DNA of 64,000 nucleotides, taken from positions 762,588 to 826,587 of the forward strand of contig KQ482066.1 of NCBI GenBank assembly GCA_001430745.1, written 5' to 3'. Shown here piece after piece: positions 54,555-64,000 of the stretch. Under the pieces are notes generated by a model that saw only the letters and a program-made list of their open reading frames with translations, searched no databases and was not told the DNA's origin. The position numbers were made by a program, and so were the translations under genes. This stretch comes from Auxenochlorella pyrenoidosa (lineage: Eukaryota > Chlorophyta > Trebouxiophyceae > Chlorellales > Chlorellaceae). Each line of letters begins with the position of its first letter. Within the stretch, counting starts at the first letter, position 1.

Positions 54555-55540
54555 GTCGGGGGACCGGGAGGCGAGAAGGAGCAACTGCCTGCAAGTGGTT
54601 GTACGTTATACAGGAGCCTACGGGCTCGAGAAGGCTGCGAAAATCGAGGCGAAAACGCGGGCAAGATCGACACACCTCGGTGCTGGGTGCGGTACTTTGA
54701 AGGCTGAGTTGGCGGCGGCAGCCGCCCTGCACTGGGACTGCTCACCTGCCTGCAAGAAGGCAGCTGTAGCAGACTTGATCCAGCTGCAGCAGACCTTATT
54801 GCCGAACCGTGAGTTCTTCCAAGGGGGGTGGCTGCATCAACAGGTGAATGCCACATGAACGCCCCTGGCGCCATCGCCTCAAGGTGCATGCTGCCTGTCC
54901 GGATTACATTGAACACTCTGGGCGTCAGCGCAATGAACGCTCTAAGCAAAGAGTGTCAAATGTAGGTGCCTTGCTCTTGTATGAAGGAAGCCTTTGAGGC
55001 ATGGAAGGCAAGACATGGGTTGTGATGGGTGCTGGCAAGGTAAAAGAAGCATGAGCGTGCGCAGCACTGGCCAACTGCTGCAGAATGGTGGGCCTCGGGA
55101 TGCATGTGGGAATCCAACGCAACATAGCTGCAAACATTGCAAGGCAAATAATCAGGACAGGCTGGAACATTGCTCAAAATTGTGGGATGTATCACGAGGG
55201 GGCATGCTCGTTCATAAGGCAGCATGCAAAAGCGCGCAGGCAGGCTCATTAAGGCTCCCAGCTGCTGGGGAGCAAGACTGCAGCTGCCTGCTCATTCAGG
55301 CGTAGCGGGTCCTTGAACAAGGTGCGCAGTGCAATGCGGCCTGCTATTGAGCACTAAGCAACAGAAAGGCTGGCTGGAAGATCGATGGACTGTGGCATAG
55401 AGATGCGCACGTGTCTGCCATGTCTAACATCGGGCCACCTTGCTGGGGCCAACAAGGCAGTCGAGGCATGCACAGGCAGTGCGCAGAGCACTGCGCCTTC
55501 ACACGCCTGCGCGTGAAGGCAGCGGGCTGCCCTCCTGCAC
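54555..55540. other. Intergenic region upstream of IVD
   Basis: Holds the IVD 5' flank and, to the right, the 3' UTR of the cysteine-rich gene (both on the minus strand). No gene supported. Confidence 0.45.
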
Positions 55541-58500
55541 CTAGCCGCACGTGTACTTCTTGTCATCACACGTCAGGCCCATGGGGCAGTCGGCAGTGGT
55601 GGCGCACGTAGCGACAACTGTGCACACCCCAGTGGTGCATGAGAAGCCTGCACAGATGCGAGATTGAACACAAAATTGATCAATCCAGCGCTGCTGCTTC
55701 AGACTGACTGAATGATTCTCAGCAGGTCAGCCACCAACGCGACAGCAGTTGACCCGGATCTTGCAGGCATCTGCAGTGCGTTCTATGAACAGCACATGCG
55801 AGCGCAGCAGAGGCAGCACAAAGACAGCTCAAGGCAAGGTTAACTTCAATGAAAGGCACGACACTCCCATGCACACAACCAGAGCCCATGCAAAAGCGCA
55901 CCGTGGGGGCAGATGGTAGCCTCATCGCAGCGCTTGGCGTACTTGCACTTGCCGTTGTCGCACACATAGTCTTCTGGGCAGGGCAGGTTGTTGTCGGCGG
56001 TGCAAGCCTGCAGCAAAGGTTTGGCGGGAAGGTCGCGCACACGCAGCGAGCGCTGCTGCGCGATGCAGGGAAGCCATGCGCGTGCCCTGCTGCCTGCTGT
56101 GCCGCCCTTCCGGCTGGTTGAACTTAAAAGTGAAATTCAACAGAACTTGGTTCGATCGTTGGAGTGATCACCCAGTCTATGCTCACGTCGCAGTCGCCCT
56201 GGCCGTCATTCTGCTTGATCTTGCACACGTGGCTGTTGCCCGAGGGGGTCTGGTTCTCGATGCTGCAGAGAGAATACGTCGGAGAGGTGTACAGTGGGTG
56301 CGAAGGTACCTTACAGGGGTGGCACCACAGATGCTAACCATCTGTAAACCCAGCACTTTCCCTCTTCACTTCGCAGCACGCGCTGCGCTGCCTGCAATCC
56401 AGGGCCATGTGAGCCTGGCTGCTGCTAAAGTAAGACTTTCACAGCCTGAAGCCCACATTCCAGCCCTGGTTCACAGGCCGAATGCGATGTGGCGCACTGA
56501 CTGGCAGCTCACCAGGTGGCGAACAGGTGGCATCCATTCAGCACACAGTCGTAGGGCTGGTCGTCAGCCGAGCGCTCGCAGACGTACTGTCCCGTGGCAG
56601 GATCGGGGCACCCCGCATTGGTGCCCGGGCAGCTGCGCACCAGGAAAGGCATACCAGAGTTCAAGGGGAGCTGAAGGCAAACAAAATGTTGGTGTCAGTG
56701 CAGGAAGGCATTGGTTATCGCTGGGCATTAGTGACCAGGATGGGACGACAGTGACCAGGATCACGATGCACATGACCACAGCACGGCAGCCTCAGGAGCA
56801 GGCCGCACGCACCAGCGGGAGCATCCCAGCTCAGGATTGTCGGGACAGAAGCGATAACCTGCAGGGGCGGCAGCAGGGAGTGGCAGCCATTCAGCTGGCA
56901 CCAGCTAGCAGCGCCGCGCCAGCGGGGGGGATTTGGCAGGTTTGGTGTGCGGACCACCAACCTAGCGCGTGCGCTGCATGCACACCCAGCCCGGGCCCCT
57001 ACCTGCCGCACATGCCCCGCAGAATTCTCCTTTTTCGGGGTAGCATCCCACGTTGGGCTGCTCATCATCGCAGCACTTAGACTGGAAGATGCCCAGCAAA
57101 TCCTTCCCCTCGCACAGTGGGCTGCAGCAAGCCTGCACCAAACAACACAGGGGCGCCTCGTGAGTCTTGAGCGACAAAAGGCTCCATGGGATGTGCGGAT
57201 CAGCATGCAAAGCAGTGGGACGAGCAGCACGTGCCTTGCAATCCAGCCCGTTGGTGGCGCAGTTCTTGAGCGTGCTTGCTGCACAGGAAGCAAGGGGGGA
57301 GAAGAAGGGGCATGTCACCTGCCGGATGACCTGCTGGCAGGAACCCAGTGCAAAGCCACGCCAGACTAGGGAAATCAGTCTCTTCCAAGCCTGCTGCCTG
57401 CTGTGCGTCCTCACCGCAAACGCATGTGTTGGTGCTGGAGTCGCAGGTCTGGCCCTTGCTCGTGTCGCAGCAGGTGTCACCGCAGGTCTGTTGTGGGGCG
57501 CAGCACTTCTGGCAGTCAAGTGTGGTGGTCCCACAGTTGTTGTAGCCTGCACCAGTTGTGAAGGGGGGCAGAGTGTGCTTGTGCATGGGGCCAGACACAG
57601 CAATAGCAGGGGCGAGCCAGGCCGTCGACATGCACAGCTGCCAAGCAACTGCCCAGTCAGACAGCCAAAAGCGGCAACCAGCAGCCGTGCAGGACTCACC
57701 AGCCGCGCACTCGCACTGTTTTGTAACGAAATTGTAGATCTGGTGGAGGTTTGCGTCGCAGACGATGCCGGGGCCCCCGCCGCACGCCTCGCAGCTCCCG
57801 CTGACGCACTTTGCCCCCGCCGGGCAGCAGGTGGTCGGCCCGCACACAGAGGAGGCGCAGTTGGTGCACTTGTGGGTGGTGGCATCGCAGTAAGGGTTGA
57901 TCATGTCCGCACCGTCGCAGCATTCAGTCTCCCCGGTGGTAGGGTCGGTGCACGAGACTGCGAGCCAGGGGGAACCCCGTGCTGAACTCAGTGCTGCTAG
58001 CGCCTTCACCCTTTGCTGAAAGCCATACCGCTTCCATCCCTTCCGTCCACCTGCCCGCGCCGAAGCCTTGCTGGTGCTGTCAACCAAAATGTGCCAGTGC
58101 TGCTCATTGTATGCCCTCGCCTGTCAGGCACTTTGGCTTGCACGTGTGGTCGGCAGCGCAGAACTCGGTGGCGTCACAGTCGCTGTCACCACAGCACTCC
58201 ACACAGGCCCCGTCGCACCAGTGGTTGGGCGCTGCGAAAGGGGCACACGTTGTGCATGGGTTCAGGAGCCAGGCTGAGATGGTCACATTTGCAAGTGGGA
58301 GACAGTGCAATGCAACAAAGTGCCTGCTGGCCAGCGGAAGTCACAGCTCTTTCCATGACTCCAGCACACCTTTGCAGTAGGCACACTTGTCCTCGATGCA
58401 GATGGCCGGGTTGTCAGGGGCCTCGTCACCGCAGCAATCGACGGCGCCAGTTGCGTCAGTGCAGGACGCTGCCGGGAGGTGGGCGCAAGGGAGGGCTTGC

Positions 58501-61500
58501 TCAGAACTCGCTGTGAACAGGGCTGCACCCAGCTCACATTCCAGCCAACAGGGGAATGTGATGTTGCGGCACATGCCCCATCCCATGCATGTGGAGCAGG
58601 CAGCCTTGCCAAAGCCACGTGCTGCTGCTGGCCTCACTCGACAGGCACTTGGCGTGGCAGGTGTGGTCGGCGCCACAAATCTGCGTGCCCAGGCAGTCGT
58701 CATCGCCGCAACAATCAACACAGGACCCATCGCACCAGTGCTTGGGCGCTGCAGAAGCGGGTTGCAGAAGCTGAGTTGTGCATTGGTTGGTTGGGGGGGC
58801 AGTGGAAGGCAGCAAAGTGCAGGTGGGACAAGCAGGGGGGTTGGCATGCAGCGCTCGACTGAAGACCATCCATGTGTGACCGCTGTGGTGGCCCTAGCCA
58901 GCAAGCTGCGCTCTCGTCACTCTGGCACACCTGCGCAGTAGGCACACTTGTCCTCGATGCAAATGGCCGGGTTGTCAGCAGCCTCGTCATCGCAGCAATC
59001 GACGGCGCCAGTCGCGTCAGTGCATGATGCTACAGGGATGTGGGCACAGGGAGGGTTTGCCTAGGAGTTGCGCGAACAGAGGCACCAAAACCTTACCACT
59101 AGCAGCACCACCAACAGCAGCTGTAGTGGCAGCTGCTTGCGCACGCGTGCAGCATGTGGCATGCAAGGGGCAGCGCCTCCCCAAGGTTGGCTCACTGTAG
59201 AGGCACTTGTCCTTGCAGGCATAGCTTGCTGGGTTGGAAATGGTGTCGCACTCCCTCAGCAAGGGGTCGCCACAGTCGGCGTCCACGCAGCACGCCTGGC
59301 AGCCGGCGTCGCCACACAGCTTCTTGCCTGCGAGGGCCAGAGGCACAATTCTTTCAGAGCTGCAGACCATGATGCAGTCAGTGACCTTCAAGTCTCAGGA
59401 TGAGGCGGTTGCCCTTTCACCCGAGCCGCTTGGGCTGCTCCACACATCGCGCATCGCATGGTCAAAGGGCATAGTTGCACTCACCTTCTTGGCACTTGCA
59501 GACCCCTGCATTGCATGTCTCCCCCGCCGTGACGTTGCATGCGTGGCCGCAGGACCCGCAGTTCAACGGGTCTGTGAGGAAGCTGTCGGGAGTTGGACCT
59601 GCAGGGGTTTACAGCTTCCTAGTTGAGTCATGTACAAGGCAGTGCCTGGTCTCCACCTCTGCATTCACCCTTGGGTGTAGCACATGCTCGGCGGTCAAGG
59701 CGCTGTGCAAGGCTAGAGCCGTGCGCTGCTGGGGCGGCGCGCTGCTCAAGCTATGTACGCTTTGCGGGGTTTGCTCACCGTCGGGGCATGCGCAGCCCCA
59801 CTGCTGGGTCGCCCCGTCCCACTGGCACTGCCGGCCCTTGTCGCACTCCTCGCAGTCAGGGCCGCAGTGTGCATCCAGGGAGAGGTCGAAGCAGAGAGTG
59901 GCATCTTCGTTGCAGTTGCCGTAGTCTGCGCAGTGGGAAATCAGGGTGTGGAAAAGCTGCACAAAACGGAGAGCCTCTGCAGTGACAGGGCCATGCGCTC
60001 CATCCCAGCTGGGCTTTCTCCCGAGTCTCAATCTCACGCGTGTGCTCCAGGCCGCCCAGCTGTCCTGTACATTGCCCACGAAGCTGCTGCAACAGATTGT
60101 ATGAAGCTCACTTGGGGTGTCGCAGACGCAGTCTCCTTCCTCGCACCGCTTGGCGCAGCCGCAGTCGTTGCCGCACGCGCCGCAGTGCTGGTCGGATGTC
60201 TGCAGGTCTGTCTCGCACCTGCAAAGCAGCTTTGCGTGGGGCCGGCGGCCTTGCTGTGTCTGCACCAGAAGGACGTTATGGTGGCACACGTCCGCTGCAT
60301 ACAACTTTAGTGGCTTCATAGATGGTGGGCAAGGCAAAATCAGTACGACACGGCTGGAAGCAGAGGGCAGTGAAGAACATTTAACCGTGGCTTCTTGGCC
60401 AGAAACTACAGCAACCTACACTCACCCCATGGTTTCTGGTGCTGCAGGGTTGTCGGTCACGCAGTCTGCCCAGACTGTCTCTGCAGCAGGCGAGGAGCGG
60501 AGCAAGAGTGCTCTCTGTGCGAGTTTGCTAAGCAACAAAGTCCGCACAATTCAACGGCAAGTATTCCTGGACAGTGCTGGTGCAGGGGCGTGCTGCATTG
60601 CAATAGTGGAGCGCCAGCAGGCAGCTGACCTCCGGTGGGGTCGACGTCGCACATGCACTGCCCGCCCACGCCTGAGCAGTGGTCGTGCTGGCCGGGGCAG
60701 TCGGTTGCCTGGCTGGCGGGGCAGCAGGTGTCTGCAGGTGGGCGGTAGTGAAGAAAGGGGTGTGAGGCTCGGAGGAGGTGATGAGAGCGCAGCAGGTTAT
60801 GCCAGCACACAGCAGGAGGCAAACTTGCAAATAAGCACACACGGGCACACATGCCACGGCCCTAAACCAGAAATGCATGCTTGGTATCAGACCCCACAGG
60901 CCCCCGCTAAACCCTCGCGCACCCTTGGGGATGCACTTTGGCTTCAGCCCATCCATGCAGGGCTTGAAGCCGAAGCGGCAGCCGCACTTCCCCGCCTTGC
61001 ACATCTCGTTGTCGCCGCAACGGCAGGTGTAAGTGCCAGAGCCCAGGGGCGACTCCACACTGCAGCACCCACAGTTCTTCTCGTCATTCATGATGTCCAC
61101 CTCTGCAGGGAGTTGGGAGGGTGGAGGCCGTCATGCAGGTCGGCGACAAGGCCCCAGGCGGGCTGCTTCAAGGCACGGAAGCTCCAGCAGTGCGCTGTGG
61201 TGGCGCCGCCAGCAGGCCGTGCAGCCCTACCGCAGCCATCGTTGGCCTGGCCGTTGCAGTCCCTGAATCCGTTGCGGCAGCCTGCAGGTGAGTAGCGGGC
61301 AAGCGGCCAGGACTCTAAGCCAGCACAGTTCGACTTTGCAAATGTCGACCCCTCCATGTGGCTGGCAGCATCCACCCGCCACGCTCTGCATTATGCCCAG
61401 CCTTGAGGCGGCATCCCGCCTGCGCTCTGCCAGCAACTCACAGGCGCCGCCAGGGCTGTACTGATTGAAAGGGCCGATGAGGGGGTTGGTGTTGCCCAGC

Positions 61501-63065
61501 TGCAGCACGCAGGTGGGCTTGCCGTTGTTGTCTACGCACTGCCTCGCGTTGCCCTGCCTGCAGAGGCACTTGCCTACAGGGAAGGGAGCATGCATATGGA
61601 TCAAGAGGGGGCCACGTCGAGGAGCAGGGCCCACCACCTGACGTGCAGACCAAGGGCAGTCACCACTTTTGGGCCAACTGATGGACGAGCATGCAGCTGC
61701 AAGAAGGGCCAATCCTTCTGGGGACCCAGGCCCAGAGCCCCCCTCTCTCAGGGCAGCTTGCACATGGCGCCTGCTACAACCCCACGCCAACCTTTCTTGC
61801 AGGCCACGTAATAGTACGAGGGGTCGAGCCGCTCATCACCCATGATCAGGCCGGCCGGCAGGGGGCTCTGCAGCGCCGAGGCGGGCACGCACGCCTCGTT
61901 CCCGGTGGGGGTCGTCAGGCCGGGGCGGTTGGTTGGCAGCCGGCGGCAGCAGGGCTGGTTCTCGGCGGGCTCAGGCACCAGGGTGGTTGGGTTCACGGGC
62001 CAGACGAAGGCTGTGGTGCACAGGGTCTTGCCCGCAGGACAGCAGATGGGGTAGGGGTACGAGTACACGGGCTCAGTGACGTCCAGCAGGGTGCGGCCTG
62101 CATGGACGGCAGGCAACCAGCGGCGGGAGGCAAGAATGACCTGTCAGCGTGGACATGTGATAGAGCCACCCTGCTGGCAGCCGCAGAGCCGGCATGGGAA
62201 GTCATTTGTTAATATGCAGGGCACCCGTCCCGGCACCGGCTGAGCCGTGCTGAGGCATCACACGTCACCTGGATTGATCACGCGCTCGAGCATGACAGTC
62301 GAAGGGGTGGTGCCTGCACAGCGTGCAAACCATGGAGAGTTCAGGGTCGGCAATGTGCAAGGAGCCTAGAATAGGGGTGGCGGGCCGCATAGGCGCTGCA
62401 GAGCAAGCTCCGGTTGTTGTCGATGGAGGTGCATGGTGTGGAAAGGCTTGCGCACATGGTGATTGGACGCGTGCGGGCTCTATCAAGGCGAGGAGAGCGC
62501 TCTGCACCCTACGGGGCAGGCTAGCGGGCAGTGTGAGGCAACCCAATGGATTTACCTATTCCGTGCACATCACGCCGGCCCAGGACTGCAGCGCATGGCA
62601 GGGGGTGGGTGTGTGACCTTGAACCCAAAGCTGGAAGACAGGTCAGACCGAACACATGTGTGGCCTTGTCAAGGCCGGGATACCGCGAGCAGCAGCAGCA
62701 ACGGCGGCTGCGATGGGTTCGCCTGCAGCCAACCCAGGATTGCACTCATTCCTCCGCCTGTCTGTTGACCACGAAAGGTCGCCTCACCATTGGAGTCGTG
62801 CCTGCAGGCAGGAGGGGTGCACGATTGATGTGCAGGTGCAGGCGGCGGCGGTGGCGGCGACGGCAGCGCCGGTACTGGTGCACTGGTACAACCCCACAGC
62901 TGTGGCCCGCGCGTACCGCAGACCTGACACATCTACTCTTGCACTGTGAACTCAGGGCGGAAGGCAGGGCTAAAACGCCTTACCAGCAAACATGGCCCTG
63001 GAGCCTTGCCTGGCAGCCCCTCCATCGAGGAGCAGCGCCAGCAGCAGCGCCAGCAGCAGCCTCAT
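55541..63065 (-). CDS. Secreted cysteine-rich repeat protein, about 26 exons
   Basis: Starts with a clear signal peptide (MRLLLALLLALLLDGGAARQ) at 63065 and continues through about 26 small exons to a stop at 55541, about 990 aa. Main exons: 62984-63065, 62269-62313, 61792-62097, 61442-61573, 61231-61281, 60923-61102, 60630-60731, 60426-60480, 60112-60218, 59779-59925, 59485-59598, 59196-59337, 58931-59029, 58638-58748, 58370-58468, 58121-58231, 57700-57957, 57415-57546, 57235-57278, 57003-57132, 56809-56858, 56513-56670, 56187-56262, 55902-56007, 55735-55770 and 55541-55647. Almost every exon is a Cys-rich module (CGSCGHACNVTAGETC, DQHCGACGNDCGCAKRC, HWCDGACVECCGDSDC), and most introns are phase 1. 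Two use GC donors (58120, 57234). No membrane anchor is visible. Likely an extracellular or cell-wall protein; the family is unknown to me, and some modules resemble dickkopf/EGF-like or metazoan-type cysteine motifs only loosely. Confidence 0.7.
58121..59029 (-). repeat. Tandem duplication of an exon pair in the Cys-rich gene
   Basis: Exons of 99 and 111 nt (58931-59029, 58638-58748) are repeated as exons of exactly 99 and 111 nt (58370-58468, 58121-58231). Both pairs read SCTDATGAVDCC...DNPAICIEDKCAYC followed by HWCDG-C-V-CCGD-DC...ADHTC--KCL. The next exon begins with a third, diverged SCTDPTTGETECCDG. Confidence 0.85.
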
Positions 63066-63835
63066 TCGGCTCCTGGATGACTTTGAGCGTCAATTCTCTG
63101 TGAAAGCGAGCGCGGCGGGGGCTTGGCGGGGGACGGCAAGGTCGGGGCTTGCGTGCCCGTCAGGGTTTGAAGCTTTCGGGAGTAGCGTTCGCGTATTGAA
63201 GGCGAAAGAGCGCTTTGGAAGCGGTGCAACAATGGGGCGCGTGTGCGCAATGAGGTCGCTGGTCTGCAGGACTGCCAGCCGCGCAGCTAGCAGCTGGCTG
63301 CCGCCTTGCAGGTTCCGGCACACCAGGCTCCAGGGGTTTGGCCTGGGTGGCACCCTAAGCAGGTCGACATAGCCGGCAGAGGAGGGAGGTGAGGAATGGG
63401 AGGGTTTGGAGCCAGCAATGAGACGCGCCAGCCCCCTGCAGCGCAGCGACATCGCAGCGGTACGCAGCCTGAGGTGAGCACAATACCGTGCCTGCCGCGG
63501 GCCCACCCTGCGCAGCGCTCTGCTGAGAAAGCCATGGGTCCCACCCAACAACATGGAAGGCTTAACTTCAGCACTGCAGAGCCAGACCCAACCCCAGCCT
63601 GCCCAGACCTCCGGCGGTTTCAGGCGTACGGTGGCCCTTCGCATGCGCATGCTTGCCCGCCAGCACCTCACCTGCACACGTCCAACAAGTTGGCGTCGCT
63701 GCCCAGACCGCAAGGTTTACAGAGCGTTGTGTAGAATTGGAAAGATATCCACAGGGTTCGGGGGAACAAATAGTAATCCGGGAATGGGGCGTGCCGGGCA
63801 CCTCGGCCTGCAGCTGCAACCCCCGGCCGCGGCGC
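63066..63835. other. Intergenic region
   Basis: Between the start of the Cys-rich gene and the 3' end of the next minus-strand gene. Several open frames overlap here but none has convincing protein character. Confidence 0.4.
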
Positions 63836-63974
63836 TCAGTCGTCCCCGCTGGTCGCATCCCGCAGCTGCTCCAGCAGGAGGCCCAGCCGGTCGGGGGCGT
63901 ACTGCTGCACCAACTCCCACTTGACCAGCAGGCTGTCGGCGCCGGCCAGCCGTGCCTGCCGTGCCTCCTCGATG
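63836..63974 (-). CDS. Terminal exon of an unknown gene (partial)
   Basis: Acceptor CTGCAG followed by IEEARQARLAGADSLLVKWELVQQY, then DRLGLLLEQLRDATSGDD and a stop at 63836. It is a helical, charged C-terminus. The rest of the gene lies to the right of the window. No family recognised. Confidence 0.5.
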
Positions 63975-64000
63975 CTGCAGCAGGGAGGAGTGGGATGGGT

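Noticed and set aside
60117..61295. Long plus-strand open frame antisense to the Cys-rich gene
   Set aside because: It is a shadow of Cys codons (TGC/GCA) on the other strand, and the minus-strand exons have phase-consistent splice sites and a signal peptide.
62787..62800. A possible 14-nt exon GCACGACTCCAATG in the first intron of the Cys-rich gene
   Set aside because: It has an acceptor and a GTGAGG donor, but including it breaks the phase of the next exon. It resembles that exon's start and may be another decoy copy, though similarity is too weak to count.
63090..63713. A 207-codon minus-strand open frame near the right end
   Set aside because: No splice-compatible neighbours and no recognisable motif; composition alternates between frames as in non-coding GC-rich DNA.
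1..64000. CRISPR arrays, insertion sequences, rRNA and tRNA genes
   Set aside because: No regularly spaced repeats, transposase-like frames or conserved RNA gene motifs were found on either strand.

Overview
This window is nuclear DNA of a unicellular green alga, most likely a trebouxiophyte of the Chlorella/Auxenochlorella type. It is very GC-rich. The genes are cut into many short exons with introns of roughly 60-350 bp. Several products have plastid-type N-termini, and two are chlorophyll-breakdown enzymes of the green lineage (a PAO-type Rieske oxygenase and red chlorophyll catabolite reductase). I see no operons, ribosome binding sites, tRNA, rRNA or CRISPR. Two assembly gaps (22145-22729 and 48222-48853) are runs of N. 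All exon models were built by hand from reading frame, splice dinucleotides and phase, and exon ends can be off by 1-2 bases.

Layout, left to right. 48-521(-): 5' part of an unknown gene. 1035-2949(+): DeSI/PPPDE isopeptidase. 3526-6283(-): plastid membrane protein with a PLAT/LH2-like front. 6607-9048(+): DOT1-like methyltransferase. 9631-11004(-): unknown plastid protein. 11192-15254(+): AAAP amino-acid transporter. 15889-17880(-): small plastid protein with a 21-nt microexon. 18280-20815(+): AMI1-like amidase. 21392-23895(-): nucleotide-sugar transporter. 25003-29411(+): 14-exon alpha/beta-hydrolase-like protein. 29983-30475(+): small unknown protein. 30523-32324(-): MscL-type mechanosensitive channel with a zinc-ribbon tail.

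From 33.7 to 42 kb the DNA is rearranged. It holds nested inverted repeats with coding sense on both strands, a direct segmental duplication (about 36.4-38.2 and 40.3-42.0 kb) with two diverged copies of a novel two-transmembrane-repeat protein, and a YrdC/Sua5-like fragment at the edge of the duplication.

From 42.5 to 54.6 kb lie three catabolic genes. The PAO-type Rieske oxygenase (-) and RCC reductase (+) are head to head with 251 bp between start codons, and mitochondrial isovaleryl-CoA dehydrogenase (-) converges on RCC reductase. PAO and RCCR catalyse consecutive steps of chlorophyll degradation. 55541-63065(-) is a secreted, cysteine-rich, roughly 990-residue protein of 26 exons, mostly joined by phase-1 introns. 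The last exon of another gene runs off the right edge.

Two features of gene structure recur and are the most unusual content. (1) Roughly 17 of about 130 modelled introns use a GC donor. (2) In at least four introns the 3' splice site plus the first 15-50 nt of the downstream exon is tandemly duplicated inside the intron, leaving a truncated decoy exon upstream of the real one. Genes alternate almost perfectly between divergent and convergent neighbours, so most 5' ends share short bidirectional promoters.
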